A stretch of DNA of 64,000 bases from Aquipseudomonas alcaligenes (GTDB lineage: Bacteria > Pseudomonadota > Gammaproteobacteria > Pseudomonadales > Pseudomonadaceae), in the NCBI RefSeq assembly GCF_900156545.1, contig NZ_FTNW01000004.1:124001-188000 (forward strand), read 5' to 3'. A program made the position numbers and the translations under genes. This document shows positions 26,610-38,145 of the stretch, piece by piece. Position 1 is the stretch's first letter, and the number at the start of each line of letters is the position of its first letter. The notes under the pieces were generated by a model that saw only the letters and a program-made list of their open reading frames with translations, had not been told where the DNA came from and ran no database searches.

Positions 26610-27875
26610 TTAAAGGAAGATGCCGCGCAGGATGAAGAAGAACAGGATCGACAGACCGGCACCCACCGGCAGGGTGATCAGCCAGGACATGAAGATCGAG
26701 CCGATCACGCCCAGGTTCAGCGCACCGATGCCACGGGCGATACCAATACCCAGTACCGCACCCACCAGGGTGTGGGTGGTGGAAACCGGCAGGCCGATGG
26801 CCGAAGCACCGACCACGGTGGTGGCGGTGGCCAGCTCGGCGGCGAAGCCGCGACTGGGGGTCAGCTCGGTGATCTCCTTGCCGATGGTGGCAATCACCTT
26901 GTAGCCATAGGTGGCCAGGCCGACCACGATACCCACGGCACCCAGCAGCAGCACCCAGCCCGGCACGGCGGACTTGGAGCCGATCTCGGCCATACCGTTG
27001 GACTCGATCACGCCGACGATGGCGGCCAGCGGGCCGACGGCGTTGGCTACGTCGTTGGCACCGTGGGCGAAAGCCATCGAGCAGGCGGTGAAGATCATCA
27101 GCACGGCGAATACGCGCTCGACACTGGCGTAGTGGAAGGCCTTGTCGGCCTCAACATCGACCTTGATGCGGCTCAGAATGGCGATACCCAGCAGCATCAC
27201 CAACGCACCCACGCCCACCGACAGCAAAATCCCCTCCTCAGTGGAGAGGTGCAGACCGACATGCTTGAGGCCTTTGGTCACGGTCATGACCGAGACCATG
27301 AAACCGGTGAGGAACATGTACAGCGGCACGAAGCGCTTGGCGTTCTTGAACGGATTTTCGGTATTGATGATCAGCGCCTGCACGCTCATGAACAGGCCGA
27401 AGGCCACCAGACCGGAGAGGAACGGGGTCACCACCCAGCTGGCGACGATCGGAGCAACACCATCCCAGTGCACGGCATCGGTGGACACGCCAACGGCGGC
27501 AAAGCCGATCACGGCGCCAACGATGGTATGAGTGGTCGATACCGGCCAGCCCTTTGTCGAGGCAACCAGCAGCCAGGTGCCGGCTGCCAGCAGTGCCGAC
27601 ATCATCCCCAGCACCATCAGATCAGGACTGATCATCGACGCATCGACAATGCCATTCTTGATGGTGTCGGTCACCTCGCCGCCGGCCAGGTAGGCACCGC
27701 AGAACTCGAAGACCATGGCGATCAGGATCGCCTGTTTGATGGTCAGTGCCCGCGAGCCCACCGAGGTGCCCATGGCATTGGCCACATCGTTGGCGCCCAC
27801 GCCCCAGGCCATGAAGAAAGCAAAGAGGCAGGCGATCAGAAGGAGTACGGTGCCGTAGTCCGTAATCAGAGACAT
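26610..27875 (-). CDS. pitA: PiT family inorganic phosphate transporter
   Basis: This 421-aa membrane protein is a low-affinity, proton-coupled phosphate (metal phosphate) symporter. The two inverted PiT repeats each carry the signature GANDVANA: WGVGANDVANAMG near residue 25 and HGANDVANAVG near 270. About ten hydrophobic helices are visible. It lies 34 bp downstream of the DUF47 gene, the usual partner order in Pseudomonas, and shares its promoter. No Pho box was seen upstream, which fits a constitutive low-affinity system. Confidence 0.94.
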   Translation of the reverse strand: MSLITDYGTVLLLIACLFAFFMAWGVGANDVANAMGTSVGSRALTIKQAILIAMVFEFCGAYLAGGEVTDTIKNGIVDASMISPDLMVLGMMSALLAAGTWLLVASTKGWPVSTTHTIVGAVIGFAAVGVSTDAVHWDGVAPIVASWVVTPFLSGLVAFGLFMSVQALIINTENPFKNAKRFVPLYMFLTGFMVSVMTVTKGLKHVGLHLSTEEGILLSVGVGALVMLLGIAILSRIKVDVEADKAFHYASVERVFAVLMIFTACSMAFAHGANDVANAVGPLAAIVGVIESNGMAEIGSKSAVPGWVLLLGAVGIVVGLATYGYKVIATIGKEITELTPSRGFAAELATATTVVGASAIGLPVSTTHTLVGAVLGIGIARGIGALNLGVIGSIFMSWLITLPVGAGLSILFFFILRGIFL

Positions 27876-27909
27876 GAGAAGTTACCTGTAATCCAAAAGA
27901 AGGCCGGGC

Positions 27910-28587
27910 TCAGCGCGCCAGCAGTTGTTCCAGACGGTTGCCCACGCGCTGGGCACGGTCAGCGACATCGCCGACCCAGTCGATGATCTGGTAGAGGAAC
28001 ATGACGTCCACGGCCGGCATGTCTTTCTCCAGTTTGAACAAGGCGCGGCGCACCTCGATTTGCAGACGGTCGGTGTCGTCCTCGATGCCATCGAGTTCCT
28101 CCACCAGCGTCTCCACCAGCTTGGCCTCGCGGCCTCCGAACCCGGTTTCCAACAGCTCGTCCAGCTCGTTCATGGCCTTCAGCGCCTGGGCGCTGGCATC
28201 CACGGTGCGCTGCACGAAAGTCCGAATCAGCGGCTGCAGCTCCTCGGGAATCGCCATCTCGCGGCCGAGCATCAGGCCGGCGATGTCCTTGGCGCGGTTG
28301 GCAACTTTGTCCTGTACACTGAGCAGCTCAAGCAGGTCCGAACGCGGCACTGGCAGGAACAGGCTCTTGGGCAGGTGCAGACGCACACTTTTCTTTAGCT
28401 TGTCCGCCTCTTTTTCCAGACGCACCATCTCCTGCTGCACTTGCGCGACCTGAGCCCAGTCCTGAGCCATCACCGCCTCGAAGAACGGCACCAGATTGGC
28501 CGCACATTCATGCGCCTTGGCGATGTGTTGCTGCATGGGCCCAATCGGCGAACGACCGAACAGGCTGACGAAAGGATTGGTTGGCAT
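27910..28587 (-). CDS. DUF47 / PhoU-like phosphate transport regulator
   Basis: This 225-aa all-helical protein (TIGR00153, DUF47) begins MPTNPFVSLFGRSPIGPMQQH and reads as a PhoU-like bundle with acidic metal-binding helices (EGIEDDTDRLQIEVRRALF-like segment near residue 170). Such proteins sit in front of pit genes and are thought to regulate the transporter; the mechanism is not established. It is the first gene of the DUF47-pit operon, with a perfect TATAAT 29 bp upstream on its strand. Confidence 0.9.
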   Translation of the reverse strand: MPTNPFVSLFGRSPIGPMQQHIAKAHECAANLVPFFEAVMAQDWAQVAQVQQEMVRLEKEADKLKKSVRLHLPKSLFLPVPRSDLLELLSVQDKVANRAKDIAGLMLGREMAIPEELQPLIRTFVQRTVDASAQALKAMNELDELLETGFGGREAKLVETLVEELDGIEDDTDRLQIEVRRALFKLEKDMPAVDVMFLYQIIDWVGDVADRAQRVGNRLEQLLAR

Positions 28588-28615
28588 GGGGGTACCCCGG
28601 CGGAAAAGGGCGCTG

Positions 28616-28644
28616 ATTATAAGTGGCCTTAGGGCGCTGGCAAA
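28616..28644 (-). promoter_or_regulatory. Predicted promoter of the DUF47-pit operon
   Basis: Read on the minus strand, TTTGCC (28644-28639) and a perfect TATAAT (28621-28616) are 17 bp apart, 29 bp upstream of the DUF47 ATG. Confidence 0.55.
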
Positions 28645-28685
28645 TGCATTACATCGGCCTGCAACAATTCCATGATAGGCGACCT

Positions 28686-30050
28686 GTGAACAAAGAAACC
28701 GAGATCAAGCTGCGCGTCAGCCGCGAAACCCTCGCCGCCCTGCGTGACCACCCACTGCTGAAAAAGCGCAACAAGTCCGGCTGGCAGCGCTGCGAGCTGT
28801 TCAACCAGTACTTCGACACCCCGTCCCGTGACCTGGCCGGCGCGCGCGTGGCACTGCGCCTGCGGCGCGATGGCGAGCAGATCATCCAGACCCTGAAAAG
28901 TCGTGGCCAGAGCGTCGCCGGCCTGTCCGAGCGCAATGAATGGGACTGGTACCTGAAGAAAGCCAAGCTGGACACCAAGCTGCTCAGCGACGACTGCTGG
29001 CCGGCCAGCCTGGCCGAGCTGGACAAGAAGAGCCTGCAGCCGATCTTCACCACCGACTTCGTGCGCGAGAAAGCCGAAATCGCCTGGGGCCGTGGCAAGG
29101 CCAAGACCGTGATCGAGGCGGCACTCGACCTGGGCAAGGTGATCGCCGGCGAGGGCGAGGAAGAAATCTGCGAGCTGGAACTGGAGCTGCGTGAAGGCGA
29201 GCCGGCAGCCCTGCTGGAGCTGGCCTGCGAACTGGCCGCCGACCTGCCGCTGATGCCCTGCGACATCAGCAAGGCCGAACGCGGTTACCGTCTGTTCGAC
29301 TCCGGCAGCTACGGCCTGGCCCTGCCGCTACCAGCGCTGACCGCCGAGATGACACTGGACGACGCTATCGCTGCCATCGCCTGGCATCTGCTCGGCAGCA
29401 GCCAGCGCCTGGCCGAGCAGTACCGCTGGAACGGCCACTGGAAACTGCTGGAGCAATGGCTACAGCAGCTGATCGACCTGCGTGCCCTGCTCGGCAGCCT
29501 CGGTCAGGCCGCACCGCGCGCCTCCAGCCGCGAGCTGCGCGAGGCGCTCGACGCCCTGCTGAGCGACTGGCGCCCGCGCCTGGCCGCCGGCCGCGACGAC
29601 GAGGCACTGCGCCATAACGCACCGGCCATGTTCGCCGGCGAACTGCAGGGCAATCGCTGGGGCCTGCTGTCCCTGCAGCTGTCGCGCTGGCTGCTGCAAC
29701 GCGGCTGGACCGCTGGCCGCAATGCGCGTGGCGAGCGCCAGGGCAAGGCGACGCTGGGCAACTGGCTGCCGACCCTGCTGGCCGAAGAGGCCGAAGGCCT
29801 GCGCCTGAAGCACTACCAGCAGTTCCCTGAAGCCCTGGCCGAACAGCTGCCGCGCATCGAGCGTCTGCAGGCCTGGCTGCGCATGGCACGGCAGGTGCCG
29901 GAGCTGCCGGAGCTGGATCGCCTGTACGGCGAACTGGCCAAGCTGGAGGCACTGGCCACCTGCGCCAACGACGCCGAAGTGCTGGTCGCTCGCCAGGCAC
30001 AGGCCCATACTGTGGCGACGCTCAAACCCTGGAAGCTGCTGCTGAAATAA
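28686..30050 (+). CDS. CYTH-CHAD domain protein (YgiF-like inorganic triphosphatase)
   Basis: This 454-aa protein has an N-terminal CYTH domain (about 1-200) with the signature ExExK as ETEIKLRV at residues 3-10, plus FDTPSRDLAGARVALRLRRDG. A C-terminal CHAD domain (about 215-450) is rich in His, Arg and Leu helices. E. coli YgiF, of the same layout and length, hydrolyses inorganic triphosphate; CHAD domains bind polyphosphate. The GTG at 28686 (V/M-NKETEIKL) gives the natural N-terminus; upstream in-frame starts (ATG 28644) add unrelated residues. It is divergent from the DUF47-pit phosphate operon, a sensible phosphate-metabolism neighbour. Confidence 0.88.
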   Translation: MNKETEIKLRVSRETLAALRDHPLLKKRNKSGWQRCELFNQYFDTPSRDLAGARVALRLRRDGEQIIQTLKSRGQSVAGLSERNEWDWYLKKAKLDTKLLSDDCWPASLAELDKKSLQPIFTTDFVREKAEIAWGRGKAKTVIEAALDLGKVIAGEGEEEICELELELREGEPAALLELACELAADLPLMPCDISKAERGYRLFDSGSYGLALPLPALTAEMTLDDAIAAIAWHLLGSSQRLAEQYRWNGHWKLLEQWLQQLIDLRALLGSLGQAAPRASSRELREALDALLSDWRPRLAAGRDDEALRHNAPAMFAGELQGNRWGLLSLQLSRWLLQRGWTAGRNARGERQGKATLGNWLPTLLAEEAEGLRLKHYQQFPEALAEQLPRIERLQAWLRMARQVPELPELDRLYGELAKLEALATCANDAEVLVARQAQAHTVATLKPWKLLLK

Positions 30051-30065
30051 GCTATGCAGCACCGG

Positions 30066-30102
30066 CCGGAGTCCCGCCTGCAGCATGCGTGGCGGACTCC
30101 GG
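30066..30102. repeat. Inverted repeat between the CYTH gene and the GspE-like gene
   Basis: CCGGAGTCCCGC at 30066-30077 and GCGGACTCCGG at 30092-30102 pair with one bulge around a 14-base loop. There is no T run after it, so it is probably a message-end or leader hairpin. Confidence 0.5.
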
Positions 30103-30141
30103 ACAGGTTCTCAGCCTCGTCGCCACAAGAAAGGGAGCTCC

Positions 30142-31926
30142 ATGTCCGCCCTCGCCTCGCCCACCCAGGATCGCTGGCTCGACCTCAACGACATCCTCCG
30201 CGAACTGGTGGCCCAGGGCCGCGTGGCCCAGGAGCAGGCCGAGCAATGCATGGTGCTGCGCCGCGCCTCGGCCAATGCCCAGCTGCACCCCCTGGAGTTT
30301 CTGGCGGCGCAGCAGGTTGACGACCTGCAACGCCCCGGACGCAAGCACGACCTGGAAGGTTTGACCGTATGGCTGGCCAACTTCGCCGGCCAGCCTTACC
30401 TGCGCATCGACCCGCTGAAGATCGACGTTGCCGCGGTCACGCCGCTGATGTCCTACGCCTTCGCCCAGCGCCACAAGATCCTCGCCGTGGCCGTGGACAG
30501 CGAGGCGGTGACCATCGCCAGCGCGCAACCCTTCGTGCATGGCTGGGAAAGCAACCTGACCCATGTGCTCAAGCGCCCGATCAAGCGCGTAGTGGCCAAC
30601 CCGGCGGATATCCAGCGCTTCACCACCGAGTTCTACCGCCTGGCCCGCTCCGTCAGCGGCGCCACTGCCGTCGACCAGAAGATCAGCGGCGTCGGCAACT
30701 TCGAGCAGCTGCTCAGCCTCGGCGCCAGCGACCAGGAGCCAGACGCCAACGACGCGCATATCGTCAATATCGTCGACTGGCTGTTCCAGTACGCCTACCA
30801 GCAGCGCGCCAGCGACATCCACATCGAGCCACGCCGCGAAGCCGGCACCGTGCGCTTTCGCATCGACGGTGTGCTGCACAACGTCTACCAGTTCCCGCCG
30901 CAGGTCACCATGGCCGTCGTCAGCCGCCTGAAGAGCCTGGGGCGGATGAACGTGGCGGAAAAGCGCAAGCCGCAGGACGGTCGGATCAAGACCAAGACCC
31001 CGGACGGCGGCGAGGTGGAACTGCGCCTGTCGACACTGCCCACCGCCTTCGGCGAGAAGATGGTGATGCGTATCTTCGACCCCGAGGTGCTGCTCAAGAG
31101 CCCGGATCAGCTGGGTTTCTCCCCCGACGATCTGCGCCGCTGGGAAAGCATGACCTGCCAGCCCAACGGCATCATCCTGGTCACCGGCCCTACCGGCTCG
31201 GGCAAGACCACCACGCTCTACACCACGCTCAAGCAGCTGGCGACCGAGGAGGTCAACGTCTGCACCATTGAGGACCCGATCGAGATGATCGAGACCTCCT
31301 TCAACCAGATGCAGGTGCAGCACAACATCGACCTGACCTTCGCCAGCGGCGTACGCGCGCTGATGCGCCAGGACCCGGACATCATCATGATCGGCGAAAT
31401 CCGTGACCTGGAAACCGCCGAGATGGCCATCCAGGCGGCGCTCACCGGCCACCTGGTGCTGTCCACCCTGCACACCAACGATGCGCCCAGCGCCATCAGC
31501 CGCCTGCTCGAACTGGGCGTACCGCACTACCTGCTCAAGGCCACCGTGCTGGGAGTCATGGCTCAGCGTCTGGTGCGGACCCTGTGTCCACATTGCAAGG
31601 CACCGGTGACAATGGAAGAGGAGAGCTGGCAGGAGCTGACGCGCCCCTGGAGCGCGCCCCTACCGACCGGCGCCCACCGCGCCGTGGGCTGCCTGGAATG
31701 CCGGGAAACCGGCTACCGCGGGCGCGCCGGGGTATACGAGATCATGCTGCTCAACGATGGCATCAAGCCGCTGATCACCGCCGACACCGACCTCATCGCC
31801 CTGCGCCGTGCGGCCTTCAAGGACGGCATGCGCAGCCTGCGCCTGTCGGGCGCGCAGAAGGTCGCCGCCGGCCTGACCACCATCGAGGAAGTGCTGCGCG
31901 TCACCCCGCAGAGCGAGCAGAAGTAA
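30142..31926 (+). CDS. Orphan GspE/PilB family secretion ATPase
   Basis: This 594-aa protein is a type II secretion / type IV pilus assembly ATPase. It has a GspE N-terminal region (about 85-185), Walker [13 protein letters not shown] near residue 350, the Asp box TIEDPIE, Walker [18 protein letters not shown], the His box [13 protein letters not shown], and a C-terminal zinc tetracysteine (CPHC and CLEC). The residue set suggests an active ATPase. The gene is alone: no gspF, gspD or pilin genes lie nearby. I recall the same orphan at this locus in P. aeruginosa. The role is unknown. The ATG at 30142 has AAGGGAG upstream. Confidence 0.88.
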   Translation: MSALASPTQDRWLDLNDILRELVAQGRVAQEQAEQCMVLRRASANAQLHPLEFLAAQQVDDLQRPGRKHDLEGLTVWLANFAGQPYLRIDPLKIDVAAVTPLMSYAFAQRHKILAVAVDSEAVTIASAQPFVHGWESNLTHVLKRPIKRVVANPADIQRFTTEFYRLARSVSGATAVDQKISGVGNFEQLLSLGASDQEPDANDAHIVNIVDWLFQYAYQQRASDIHIEPRREAGTVRFRIDGVLHNVYQFPPQVTMAVVSRLKSLGRMNVAEKRKPQDGRIKTKTPDGGEVELRLSTLPTAFGEKMVMRIFDPEVLLKSPDQLGFSPDDLRRWESMTCQPNGIILVTGPTGSGKTTTLYTTLKQLATEEVNVCTIEDPIEMIETSFNQMQVQHNIDLTFASGVRALMRQDPDIIMIGEIRDLETAEMAIQAALTGHLVLSTLHTNDAPSAISRLLELGVPHYLLKATVLGVMAQRLVRTLCPHCKAPVTMEEESWQELTRPWSAPLPTGAHRAVGCLECRETGYRGRAGVYEIMLLNDGIKPLITADTDLIALRRAAFKDGMRSLRLSGAQKVAAGLTTIEEVLRVTPQSEQK

Positions 31927-31996
31927 CGACGCCCAGCAGCCACGTGGCCGTGCAATACTTGCTCTCCCCGAACAAGCATCAGCAGGAGGCAACAGC

Positions 31997-32923
31997 ATGG
32001 GTATCGGTGGCGTCGTCTTTCTCTTCGTTGGCCTGGCCGTGGCCATCGTGTTCATGGGCTTCAAGGTGGTGCCCCAGGGCTACGAATGGACGGTGGAGCG
32101 CTTTGGGCGCTACACCAACACCCTCAAGCCCGGCCTCAACATCATTGTCCCGGTAATGGACCGGGTCGGCCGCAAGCTCAACGTCATGGAAAGCGTGCTG
32201 GATATTCCGCCGCAGGAGGCGATCAGCGCCGACAACGCCATCGTCACCATCGATGCCGTGTGTTTCTTCCAGGTGATCAACGCCGCCCAGGCGGCCTATG
32301 AGGTGAACAACCTGGAGCACGCCATCCGCAACCTGGTGATGACCAATATCCGCACCGTACTCGGCTCCATGGAGCTGGATGCCATGCTCAGCCAGCGCGA
32401 CGCGATCAACGAACGCCTGCTGCGCACCGTCGACGAGGCCACCGCGCCCTGGGGCATCAAGGTCACCCGCATCGAGATCAAGGACATCAGCCCGCCCGCC
32501 GACCTGGTCGAGGCCATGGCCAGCCAGATGAAGGCCGAGCGCCTCAAGCGCGCGCAGATCCTCGAAGCCGAGGGCAAGCGCCAGGCCGAGATCCTCACCG
32601 CCGAGGGCGAGAAGCAGGCGCAGATCCTCAAGGCCGAGGGCGAACGCCAGGCCGCCTTCCTCGAAGCCGAGGCCCGCGAGCGCGCCGCCCAGGCCGAGGC
32701 CGAGGCGACCCGCGTGGTGTCCGAGGCGATTGCCGGCGGCAATGTGCAGGCGGTGAACTACTTCGTCGCGCAGAAGTATGTCGAGGCCCTGGGCAAGCTG
32801 GCATCGGCCAACAACAGCAAGGTGGTGCTTATGCCGCTGGAGGCCAGCCAGGTGATCGGTGCGGTCGGCGGTATCGGCGAAATCGTGCGCGCCACCTTCG
32901 ATAGCAGGGACGGCAAGCAGTGA
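31997..32923 (+). CDS. SPFH/Band 7 (QmcA-like stomatin) membrane protein
   Basis: This 308-aa protein has one N-terminal membrane helix ([19 protein letters not shown]), then an SPFH domain (about 25-190; [24 protein letters not shown]) and a long charged coiled coil of Ala-Glu repeats ([20 protein letters not shown]). It matches E. coli QmcA in layout and length. Such proteins form large cages or scaffolds in the inner membrane and often bind FtsH protease. The stop overlaps the start of the NfeD gene, the standard partner. The ribosome binding site is GGAGG. Confidence 0.92.
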   Translation: MGIGGVVFLFVGLAVAIVFMGFKVVPQGYEWTVERFGRYTNTLKPGLNIIVPVMDRVGRKLNVMESVLDIPPQEAISADNAIVTIDAVCFFQVINAAQAAYEVNNLEHAIRNLVMTNIRTVLGSMELDAMLSQRDAINERLLRTVDEATAPWGIKVTRIEIKDISPPADLVEAMASQMKAERLKRAQILEAEGKRQAEILTAEGEKQAQILKAEGERQAAFLEAEARERAAQAEAEATRVVSEAIAGGNVQAVNYFVAQKYVEALGKLASANNSKVVLMPLEASQVIGAVGGIGEIVRATFDSRDGKQ

Positions 32924-33366
32924 TGGAGTACCTGCAGCATCTGTCGTTCTGGGACTGGCTGGCCTTCGGCACCGTCCTGCTGATCCTCGAAGTGTTCGGC
33001 GCGGGCGGCTACCTGCTGTGGATCGGCCTGGCCGCCGCCGCGGTCGGTCTGCTCACCTACCTGCTGCCGGACCTGCCATGGGCCTGGCAGTTCTTCGCCT
33101 TCGCCCTGCTCTCGCTGCTCACTGCGGTGTTCTGGTGGCGCCGCCAGCGCAGCGCCGCCAAGCCTTCCGACGTACCGGGCCTGAATCGCCGTGGCAGCGA
33201 ATTCATCGGCCGCACCTTCGTGCTGCATGAGGCCATCGTCGGTGGACGCGGCAAGATCAGGGCCGGCGACACCCTGTGGCTGGTCACCGGCCCCGAGCTG
33301 CCGGTCGGGCACGAGGTCCGGGTCATCGGTCAGGATGGCGTATTGCTGAAGGTGGAGGCGCTCTAG
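32923..33366 (+). CDS. NfeD family membrane protein (YbbJ-like)
   Basis: This 147-aa protein has two or three N-terminal membrane helices (about 8-75) and a C-terminal OB-fold domain (about 95-145; GRTFVLHEAIVGGRGKIRAGDTLWLVTG). NfeD short forms pair with SPFH proteins and are thought to steer their assembly. The ATG at 32923 overlaps the stop of the SPFH gene; a GTG at 32920 is also possible. Together they form a coupled pair equivalent to qmcA-ybbJ. Confidence 0.9.
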   Translation: MEYLQHLSFWDWLAFGTVLLILEVFGAGGYLLWIGLAAAAVGLLTYLLPDLPWAWQFFAFALLSLLTAVFWWRRQRSAAKPSDVPGLNRRGSEFIGRTFVLHEAIVGGRGKIRAGDTLWLVTGPELPVGHEVRVIGQDGVLLKVEAL

Positions 33367-33369
33367 TTG

Positions 33370-34641
33370 ATGCGGCGAAGTCGCTGGCTTCTGCTGGCGC
33401 TACTCATGCCGCTCAGCGCCTGCAACCTGCTGCATCTGGGCAAACAGATGCAGCAGGTTGAGCGCGACTTGATGCTGGTTCCCGGGCGCCTGCACAGCGA
33501 CCAGACTGCACTGGTGGTGCTGCTCGACGAGCGCGGCGAAGCACTCGGCTACAGGGTGGTAGCGCCCGGCGCGCTGTTCTACTTCAGCGTTGAACGCGGC
33601 GACTATCAGCTGCTGGCCTTCGTCGACAGCAACCTCAACTTCCGCCTCGATCCGGGCGAACCCAGGCACTGGCGCGCTCCGGCCCAGACTGTCGCCATGC
33701 GTCTGCAGCCGAGCGCCGAGCAGCGTGCCGCATTCACCGAACACAACGTCCTGAGCCCGCAACCTGACACCGGCGTAGAGGTTCCCGCAGCGGACCTCAG
33801 CCTGGGGCGGCTGTACCGGGAGCACCCGCGCCTGCGCCACAATTACCTGCAGGTCGTCGACTTCGACGATCCGCGCTTTGACCAGACGCGAATCCAGCAG
33901 GGCGCCTGGCGGCCATTGGATTTCATCCGCGAGATCGGCTACGGGCTCTATCTGCTGCGCCCGTGGCAGGATGATCTGGAGCCCGTGATCCTCATACACG
34001 GCATCAACGACTCGCCACGCAGCTGGCGCGAGCTGGCCGCCGCCATCGATCCGCAGCGCTTTCAGGTGGTGCTCTACCAGTATCCCAGCGGCTCTCCGCT
34101 GACCAACAATGCCTACCTGCTCAGCGAGGCGCTGCGCGACCTGCAACTGCGCTACGCCCCCAAACGCCTGCATCTGGTCGCCCACAGCATGGGCGGCCTG
34201 GTGGCACGGCGCACCGCGCAGCTGCTGCGCCCCGGTGCAGGCGACCAGAGGCTGTGCCTGCTATTGACCCTGGCTACCCCTTGGGGCGGTCACCCCTCGG
34301 CAGCCACCGGTGCGGCGCGCGTACCGGTGGACGTTCCGGTATGGCGGGATATGGCACCCGGCAGCCCGTTTCTGCGGGAGCTCTTCGCCGATCCCCTGCC
34401 CACACACATCCGCCAGTGGCAGCTGGTTGCCTATGCCGGCAACAACCGGATGATCGTCGAGCCCAACGACGGCAGCGTGCCACTGGCCAGCCAGCTGCTG
34501 CCGGCGGCGCAGGACGAGACGGATCGCCTGTATCTGGTCGAGGAAAACCACACCGGCATCATGCGCAGCGCACGCAGCCAGGCGTTGCTGCGCCGGGCCC
34601 TGGCCAGCCTGCCCGAGACAGGCTGCGCCAGCGGACAATAG
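33370..34641 (+). CDS. Lipoprotein alpha/beta hydrolase
   Basis: This 423-aa protein begins MRRSRWLLLALLMPLSACNLL, a lipoprotein signal with lipobox LSAC, so it should be anchored to a membrane by a lipidated Cys19. A C-terminal alpha/beta hydrolase domain (about 200-400) has the oxyanion segment LIHGINDSPRSW, the nucleophile elbow VAHSMGGLVARR and a late His (EENHTGIMRS). It resembles lipases or acyl-transferring hydrolases of unknown substrate. It starts directly after the NfeD stop (TTG at 33367 or ATG at 33370), suggesting a three-gene envelope operon. A terminator follows. Confidence 0.82.
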   Translation: MRRSRWLLLALLMPLSACNLLHLGKQMQQVERDLMLVPGRLHSDQTALVVLLDERGEALGYRVVAPGALFYFSVERGDYQLLAFVDSNLNFRLDPGEPRHWRAPAQTVAMRLQPSAEQRAAFTEHNVLSPQPDTGVEVPAADLSLGRLYREHPRLRHNYLQVVDFDDPRFDQTRIQQGAWRPLDFIREIGYGLYLLRPWQDDLEPVILIHGINDSPRSWRELAAAIDPQRFQVVLYQYPSGSPLTNNAYLLSEALRDLQLRYAPKRLHLVAHSMGGLVARRTAQLLRPGAGDQRLCLLLTLATPWGGHPSAATGAARVPVDVPVWRDMAPGSPFLRELFADPLPTHIRQWQLVAYAGNNRMIVEPNDGSVPLASQLLPAAQDETDRLYLVEENHTGIMRSARSQALLRRALASLPETGCASGQ

Positions 34642-34652
34642 CCGCCGGAAAA

Positions 34653-34681
34653 CAAGAGGCCGCCCAATGGGCGGCCTCTTG
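34653..34681. terminator. Bidirectional terminator between the hydrolase gene and gcvP
   Basis: CAAGAGGCCGCCC and GGGCGGCCTCTTG pair perfectly around an AAT loop between two convergent genes. The U tracts are short, so termination may be partial. Confidence 0.7.
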
Positions 34682-34696
34682 GTCACGACGTTCGAC

Positions 34697-37570
<2,874 letters not shown>

Positions 37571-37572
37571 AG

Positions 37573-37601
37573 CGGGGCTCTCGGAAAATGACAGAGCCCC
37601 G
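37573..37601 (-). promoter_or_regulatory. Hairpin covering the gcvP ribosome binding site
   Basis: On the minus-strand message CGGGGCUCU and AGAGCCCCG pair perfectly (9 bp, 11-base loop) and end two bases before the gcvP AUG. The GAGAG that would serve as Shine-Dalgarno lies in the 3' arm and loop edge, so translation may be gated. Confidence 0.55.
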
Positions 37602-37643
37602 ACGGATCGAGGCTCGACAGCGGGAATCGTGATTCTTGGCGAC

Positions 37644-37664
37644 AGGCCGCGCGTTAGACGCGGC
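37644..37664. repeat. Inverted repeat in the gcvH-gcvP gap
   Basis: GGCCGCG at 37644-37650 and CGCGGCC at 37658-37664 form a perfect 7-bp stem with a 7-base loop just after the gcvH stop on the minus strand. No T run follows. Confidence 0.5.
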
Positions 37665-37672
37665 CCGGCACC

Positions 37673-38062
37673 TTAGGCATCAGCGGAGCAGACGGCCTGA
37701 TAGCCGGCGGCATCGAGCAGCGCTTCCAGCTCGGCCGGGTTGCTCGGCTGCAGCTTGAAGAACCAGGCAGCGTAGGGCTCGCCGTTGACCTGCTCGGGCG
37801 CGTCGGCCAAGGCCTCGTTGACCGCCAGCACTTCACCGGAGATCGGTGCGTAGATATCCGAGGCGGCCTTCACCGACTCGACCACACCGGCTTCCTGGCC
37901 GCTGGCCAGCTGCTTGCCGACTTCCGGCAGCTCGACGTAAACCACGTCACCCAGGGCTTCCTGGGCATGGTCGGTGATGCCCACGGTGACCGAACCATCG
38001 GCCTCCAGGCGGATCCACTCGTGGCTGGCGACGTAACGCAGATCGGCGGGAATGTTGCTCAT
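37673..38062 (-). CDS. gcvH: Glycine cleavage system H protein
   Basis: GcvH is the lipoyl carrier that shuttles the aminomethyl group between GcvP, GcvT and Lpd. The 129-aa protein has the lipoylation lysine K65 in [12 protein letters not shown], with the typical hammerhead fold sequence around it. It starts [20 protein letters not shown] at 38062, with GAGGAGT upstream on the minus strand. It lies between gcvT and gcvP; hairpins are present in the gaps on both sides. Confidence 0.97.
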   Translation of the reverse strand: MSNIPADLRYVASHEWIRLEADGSVTVGITDHAQEALGDVVYVELPEVGKQLASGQEAGVVESVKAASDIYAPISGEVLAVNEALADAPEQVNGEPYAAWFFKLQPSNPAELEALLDAAGYQAVCSADA

Positions 38063-38114
38063 GTCGTACTCCTCGAAATCGCTGGGCGGATCGGCCGCCC
38101 GGAAAATTTAGCAG

Positions 38115-38140
38115 CTGGCGCGGGCTCTGCCCCGCGCCAG
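38115..38140 (-). terminator. Attenuator-like hairpin between gcvT and gcvH
   Basis: CTGGCGCGGG and CCCGCGCCAG form a perfect 10-bp stem with a 6-base loop. On the minus strand it is followed by CTGCTAAATTTT. It could reduce read-through from gcvT to gcvH-gcvP or stabilise the gcvT message end. Confidence 0.5.
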
Positions 38141-38145
38141 GCGAA

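Noticed and set aside
28588-28685. Pho box in the DUF47/CYTH divergent region
   Set aside because: No CTGTCAT-type direct repeats were found; only the -10/-35 elements are supported.
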